Shown here: one piece after another, positions 58,721-64,000 of the stretch | Numbering within the stretch: the first letter of the stretch is position 1 | How the letters are laid out: every line of letters starts with the position of its first letter | NCBI RefSeq assembly: GCF_018139145.2 | Contig: NC_059472.1 | Coordinates: 99,708,877-99,772,876, forward strand | Length of the DNA: 64,000 nt | Origin: Gymnogyps californianus | Lineage: Eukaryota; Chordata; Aves; Accipitriformes; Cathartidae | Direction of reading: 5' to 3' | Made by a program: the position numbers and the translations under genes | Notes under the pieces: generated by a model | What the model was told of the DNA's origin: nothing | What the model saw: only the letters and a program-made list of their open reading frames with translations | Databases searched by the model: none

Positions 58721-58776
58721 GGTGGGCTAGATGATTGTTGTAGGTCTCTTCCAACTGAAATATTCTATTTTATCCT
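58721..58776 (+). mobile_element. CR1 3'-end fragment
   Basis: GGTGGGCTAGATGATTGTTG, TAGGTCTCTTCCAACTGAAA and TATTCTATTTTATCC match the last 50-odd bases of avian CR1 (GGACTAGATGATCTT...AGGTCCCTTCCAAC...ATTCTATGATTC) with scattered changes, in the + orientation. The octamer tail is reduced to TTCTATTTTA. No upstream CR1 sequence can be followed, so it is a very short 5'-truncated insertion, a common CR1 outcome. It is non-coding. Confidence 0.8.
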
Positions 58777-61700
58777 AAGTGTTACCAAGCCACTGTCTTG
58801 ACAGTCTTCAGGATGTTAGGCCATAAATTCCAGGAACTTGGCAGTGCAGCTTTAACTCTCATGGAGATAGTGGTTTTTCCCCGTTCACTCTCCTGTGCGT
58901 ATTACATACTGCACAGGCCAAGGAAAGCTGTATCTTTAGAGGAGCACTTGTTTGAAAGACTTGAGGAGTATGTGTAGAGAACCTGGGCATCACACAGACT
59001 GCACTATTTAGGCTGAACAAAGTCCAGAGTTAGATCCTATCTTATCCTGCAGCCTTATTTCTAACACCTCCTCCTCAGAGGTGAAGCATGAGCTGTAACT
59101 AGCAGAGTGGGGTGAATCATTACTGGCGGGTCATACAGGTACACATTGCGGATTTCAGGTCAGCCCAGCCCTCTAGGAAGCACTGCTTCAGATTGCCCTC
59201 AACCCGTTTGAAGAGTCTGGGATGAGGTTAATTTGGAGGATGCAGAAGGTTGTCTCAGCTGTAGCCTACCGGAGGAAAAGCCTGCCATGACTTGTGCTCC
59301 CTTTCAGGGTGAGCTAGGGTGAATTTCTTTAACCAAGCCAGTGCCTTTCAACAGCTCCACAATAATACTGTTTTTATGCACGTTTCTGTATAAACAGAAT
59401 GTGTATGACCATATTCCATCTGTGTATCTATCTGTGCACCCCTGTCTCCAATAACTTTTGCTCATTTCAAGCAAATCTGACATAGGAGTAGAAGTTTCTA
59501 GGTATTTCTAGGTATTTGCCAGTTCGTTTGTTAGATGTGACATATCAAACATGGAGCTACACAGAACGTGATAGCTGGAAGTGTTGTGATGGCTCATTTG
59601 CAAGATTATGCTGTTGCTGTTCACTCAGTATTACCCTCACTTTCCCATTCCTTACTGCTTTTAAAAGCAGGATGAAGAGCCGGAGCAGCTGCTGCCAGGA
59701 AAGGAAAATGCAGGAGCTGGAGGGACGCACATGAGGGAGTGCAAAGACTCAGGCTTTCGCTGCTGATGACCTTGGCTTCCAGCACATCCCATGATCAGAG
59801 TAACTGCTTCTAGAGCTGGAAAGCATGAGGGCTGAATCTGTGCATCGCATTTAGGACCTGGGGAAAGGAGAAAAATCTGCCCTGCTTAACAAACTCAAGT
59901 GAAAAATTGGTGAATTTCTACTTATGGTTATTGCAACCTTATGTGGGAAAAATACTTTCAGGAATGATTTTATTCCTTAAAAAAAGACCTACTGCTCCAT
60001 AGCTATTAGAGGGACACAGGCCAGTACTTGCTTTTGCTCCCCTTCTGCTCTCTGCTGTTTCACACACTCTTGAAAGCATTTTGCTCTGTGTCATTACTGA
60101 TGGAGCGTTGCTCTTGTTTTTACCACTCTGTAGGTGCAGCCTTTTTTCTCAGGAGTGATATGACAGAATGGTTTACTTTGGTGCAGTTTCCTCTCCAACC
60201 ACCTCCTAGTCAAGAATAAGACCTGATTAGGTGGCTGGTGCTGTTTCCGTTAGCTATGTAGTAGCATTAGCAGCTGTGTGTAAAACTTTCTGGCTTCTTT
60301 GGAAACCTTACCCAGCGGGTGGAAGATATTGCTGAAAATGGAGAGTTAAACTAAACAAAATTAGTTAAGTCCTCAAAAAGTCCTGTCTGCCCTTCTGCGG
60401 TGATGACCTTTGCCTAGACTCAGGAAAACCATTCATAGTCAATTTTGATCTTTGGTGCAGCTGCATACAAACTGAGTTGGAAAACCACTAAATAAAAATG
60501 ACAGGTATCGACTCTTCTGCTAACTGTGTTATCAGGCGACCGTGGTAGCGGGGAGGTGGTGAAGAGTTGCACCCCAGGAACGTCCTCGGGAGCTGCTCGT
60601 GTCTGAGGCTGGTATGTAAAATTCCACCTGTCATTTCACATGATGCTTCCTTGGTGTCACATTTTTTCCTTCTCTCCCTATTTACCTTCTTTTATCTGCT
60701 CACACTGCCTTTCCATTTTTCATTATTTCTTTTTTCTGTTTTTCTCTTGCCAATTTTTTTGTTTCCGTTTTCACAACTAGGATGAGAATCCAATAAATTC
60801 CCATTTGAACACTTGCTCCGTGATATCTGAATGCGTTAGGAAATACAAAAATTAAATGTGTCCATTTCTTGATGCTTTTAATTCGGGTTCTTTCTGCACA
60901 TCCCCAAGGACAGGGAACACTAAATGCAGTATGGTCAAACTTAAATATTTAAGTTCATTAAGAGACAATCAGAAATTGCCTCTAAAGTTGTTTCCTAACA
61001 ACGGAAATATCTCTGGGGGAAGGTTGTTGGGGAATGATGTTTCTTTAATGTGGTAGACATGTAATGTACAAAATTAAGTACTGAATATATTTGGCCAGTT
61101 GATTTCAGTAAAGGACAATTCCTGCATGCTATTCTACACTACTGCGTGATTTATCCATGAATATTGAATTGGTTTTGTAGAGGAAATAAGTAAAAGCATG
61201 AAAGTGATCATCAGCTGTCCTCTGCTCCAAGCTGAACCATGCAGTTTAGGAAACAATGGGGAAAAGAAAGTTCTTTTCCAACTGGAATTTGATTGTGAAA
61301 TAAATAATAGGCTATTTCCATGCAAGTTTGTGAGCTAAAAGGAAGAGGAAAAGCTTTACATGCAGCAGGAAACAGCTATTTTTAAAGCTTTTAATAACTT
61401 TTTGGCCAAGACTAAGACTCTGCTTCCATTTCCATGGCCTGTATAGAGTCACAATGATCACAACTGGCTACACTGGGCGCTTCAGTTTCAGTGAAAAAAT
61501 TAAGGCAAGATATTTTCTTTTTCCATCCTGGATTTTTTTTCCTAATCATTCCCAATTGACTCACCATTATGAACTTTTATGTACTGTGTTGTTAGGATTT
61601 AACCAGCTAGAAAAATTTAGATAGTAACTGTGGTAAAAAGCAACTCCATCTCTCCTGCAGGTGTGGGTGCTCTGCAGTGTTCGCAGGTGTGCTCTGGGGC

Positions 61701-64000
61701 ACTGCCCCATTTACACACCCCGCTTTCCTTTGGAAGGAAATTTGGGGCATAAGCAGGGTAAGAACCGTAATACTCTCCAAAAGGTCAGAGGCCAGGTCTG
61801 TGGGGAACATGGTGGGTCATACCTGTCCCACAGTGTGGACACAGATACTTAGGTGGAGTACGTATGGAGTAAGTGTGTTGATGTCAGCTGATCCCAGTAA
61901 AGGATGCTGAAATAGCTGCATCTTTTTGCCAGTTAAAGAGCTGAACCATGAGGAGCCAAGAACAAGGCATTCTCCTAGATGGAGTTCCCTCCTTCTCATC
62001 GATAAGTCTCTCTAAGGGAAAAAGTGAAAAAAGAACTAAGAAAAATTAAAAAATCAGCCTTTGCACAATGACACATAGCCTGGACTATGAGGATCGTAAG
62101 TGAATGAGAGACTGAACTGTGTTCATTATCCACGGAGTGAAACAAGCCTGGTATCTTTTGGTACCTGCTTTAGTGAAGAAAGGTTAGAGCTCATTCACTC
62201 TATCTTGTTGCACACTGTACTCATTTCAACTGTCTCCAGCTGAGGCAAGGCATTTGAGTAATATGAATAGAGGCTCTTATCCTGTGAGCAATTATATGTG
62301 GGTTTAAAGTAGCTCTAAGGCTCTAATGGCCTCACAAAAAAATTTTGCTCAGTATTCTATGTTATAGCAGCTATTTTATAACAAGAATATTCTATATGTG
62401 CACAAGGTATAACCCCTTTTTGATATACACACAACTGTTTTCAAGAATTTTCGTTAAATAATATTACATAGGCTTGTTTCAGAATAAAATCTTCGGCTTC
62501 TATCTGACTGTACAAATTTTTGTAAGGGATAGATTTTTTTTCTTCTACTGTTCTTTTCCTTTGGCTTTAGTTTCATTTGCTTTATTCAGACCTTAGGTCA
62601 AAAAATTTTTACATTTAATATACGTATCCTAATGGGGGCTCTAAGCACATTTTTGAATCTGGGAATTTAGAAAGACACCTCTATTTGATGTGTGGAGATG
62701 TATGCCTGCAAAGTCTCAGCCTGAATCATTCAATCCTGCAGGCCTTATGCTTGTGATCACACACATTTGCTAATTTGTGCATGTACCTATTGTTCCCTTT
62801 GATTTCAGAAGCTGAGGGAATTTAATGTCTGAATATGCTCTTCAGGACTGAACTGGAGGAACCCAGGCTTTGTGAATGCTGCCCTTGGTTCACACAAAGT
62901 TATCAAATGGCGAAATGCAAGTGCCCCGTTCTTTTACTCTCTGTTGTAGGTGTCACCGTAACATAGTGATATCCCTCCCTTTTCTTGTAACAGCATCCTA
63001 ACCATGCCTTTGAAAGAGCTGAAGTCTTTTAGACCAGTGAGTTGTGTCTTTATAATGCCCAGGGAGCAATAGCTCCTGTTCTTCAACCAAAAGCAAAACA
63101 AATTCCCCCTTGTAATTAAGGTTGAACACACAGTCATTATTTCCACCCCTTCTGTGTTATAATATTATAATGCAAGATGTCACTGTGTGCTTAATAGTGT
63201 TTCCCAAGCACAAATACCAGGATTGCCCAGCTAGTCTTCCCTCAGCACAGAAAGGCTAGGTTGTAGGCACCTCTCCCTGGCTATAACTGTGTTATGCCAT
63301 GTGGTACAAAATGGCTTCTGCCAGCAATGCTGCAAACCTGCTTTGTCTTGTAGAGAAGCATTCTTGTAAGAGGTTTGATAAATTGTCTTGTCACACTTGG
63401 ATTAAACTATTGATTTACCAACACCCTTTGTATGTTGACCCAAGAAAACACAGTGGATGCTATTTAGAATATTACAAACCCTCTGCCATATGCATGTTGT
63501 CTAGCCTACACTTCAACCCTATCACCTTTCAGCAGATTGCTTTAGACAAGAGATCTCATGGGCAGGGAATCTGCAATGCATATAAGCTTACTTGCTCATT
63601 TAATACAAGAGAGTCCTAGACGCTGACCTTGTCTATAGCTTCCAGCTTGGCAGCGCTGTAACACCGCAAAGACCTGCAAATCCCTTTTTAACAAGGCTAC
63701 CTGAACCCAATGGCCCAGGTCCAAACAGATGAAAACTTGAAGATGTCCAACAGATCAGTTGCCTATACTGTTAAGTAGAAAATTGTCTGATGCTGCACAT
63801 ACTGGTGTCTGCTTACGTGGTTCAGTACCAACTCCCAGCATAATAGCGTGTCTGTTGTCAGTTCCTAAAACACTATATATATTGTTATTTCATTAGTGAA
63901 CTGTGGAAGGGTATTTTACATGGTAGATATGGAAGTGCAAACGTTTACCCAAGATGTCTCACAATTTGAACCAAAAAACATATTCCATCAAAGCGGATTT
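58777..64000. other. Non-coding DNA, no gene recognised
   Basis: AT-rich sequence has short frames only and a direct repeat TTTCTAGGTATTTCTAGGTATTT near 59,494-59,516. A pyrimidine-rich run lies around 60,655-60,775. No splice-bounded open frame, RNA gene or recognised repeat family was found up to the window end. Confidence 0.5.

Noticed and set aside
1..64000. CRISPR arrays, operons, phage or plasmid modules
   Set aside because: No regular direct repeats with spacers, no compact co-directional genes and no bacterial signals. The sequence is clearly vertebrate nuclear DNA.

Overview
The window looks like vertebrate nuclear DNA, most likely from a bird. It is AT-rich overall with moderate GC-rich patches, has no bacterial-style gene packing, and is scattered with short microsatellites and homopolymer runs. 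Its dominant recognisable element is a CR1 LINE carrying the CR1-type 3' end (tandem ATTCTATG-like octamers with no poly(A) tail). Older, badly decayed CR1 pieces, tRNA-derived SINE relics and short palindromic repeat relics of the sort found in sauropsids support a bird, although a crocodilian or turtle cannot be strictly excluded. The species cannot be named from the sequence.

Layout. About 0-8.4 kb is unannotatable non-coding DNA with one CpG-dense patch near 5.9 kb and a possible conserved block near 7.4-7.7 kb. An ancient CR1 3' piece on the + strand lies at 8.41-9.03 kb. From 9 to 30 kb the DNA is non-coding, with a GC-rich, G-quadruplex-capable stretch near 16.4-17.2 kb, a small imperfect minisatellite at 20.9 kb, conserved-looking blocks near 23-24.6 kb and a possible SINE head at 26.2 kb. 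From 30 to 45 kb there are two palindromic repeat relics (30.1 and 39.8 kb), a nuclear-receptor half-site cluster (31.4 kb), a SINE relic (34.6-34.8 kb), a strongly conserved-looking AT-rich block (36.0-36.6 kb) and several pairs of good splice-like signals that might mark exons. A 5'-truncated CR1 LINE of about 3.4 kb lies on the - strand at 45.47-48.85 kb. It holds an ORF1 esterase-domain tail, an ORF2 endonuclease region and reverse transcriptase, with three nonsense codons and four frameshifts that I could locate by reading the frames. A second, much older CR1 reverse transcriptase fragment lies on the - strand at about 51.29-51.58 kb, and a CR1 3' tail lies on the + strand at 58.72 kb. 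The rest, to 64 kb, is AT-rich non-coding DNA.

No complete host protein-coding gene, tRNA, rRNA, CRISPR array or operon can be supported. The window is best read as intergenic or intronic sequence. The only translated sequence I can assign to a family belongs to CR1 retrotransposons, all of which are dead copies. I found no evidence for a new multi-gene system. The items most worth checking are the conserved-looking non-coding blocks, the splice-bounded exon candidates (especially 32,241-32,317) and the uneven damage along the CR1 ORF2.
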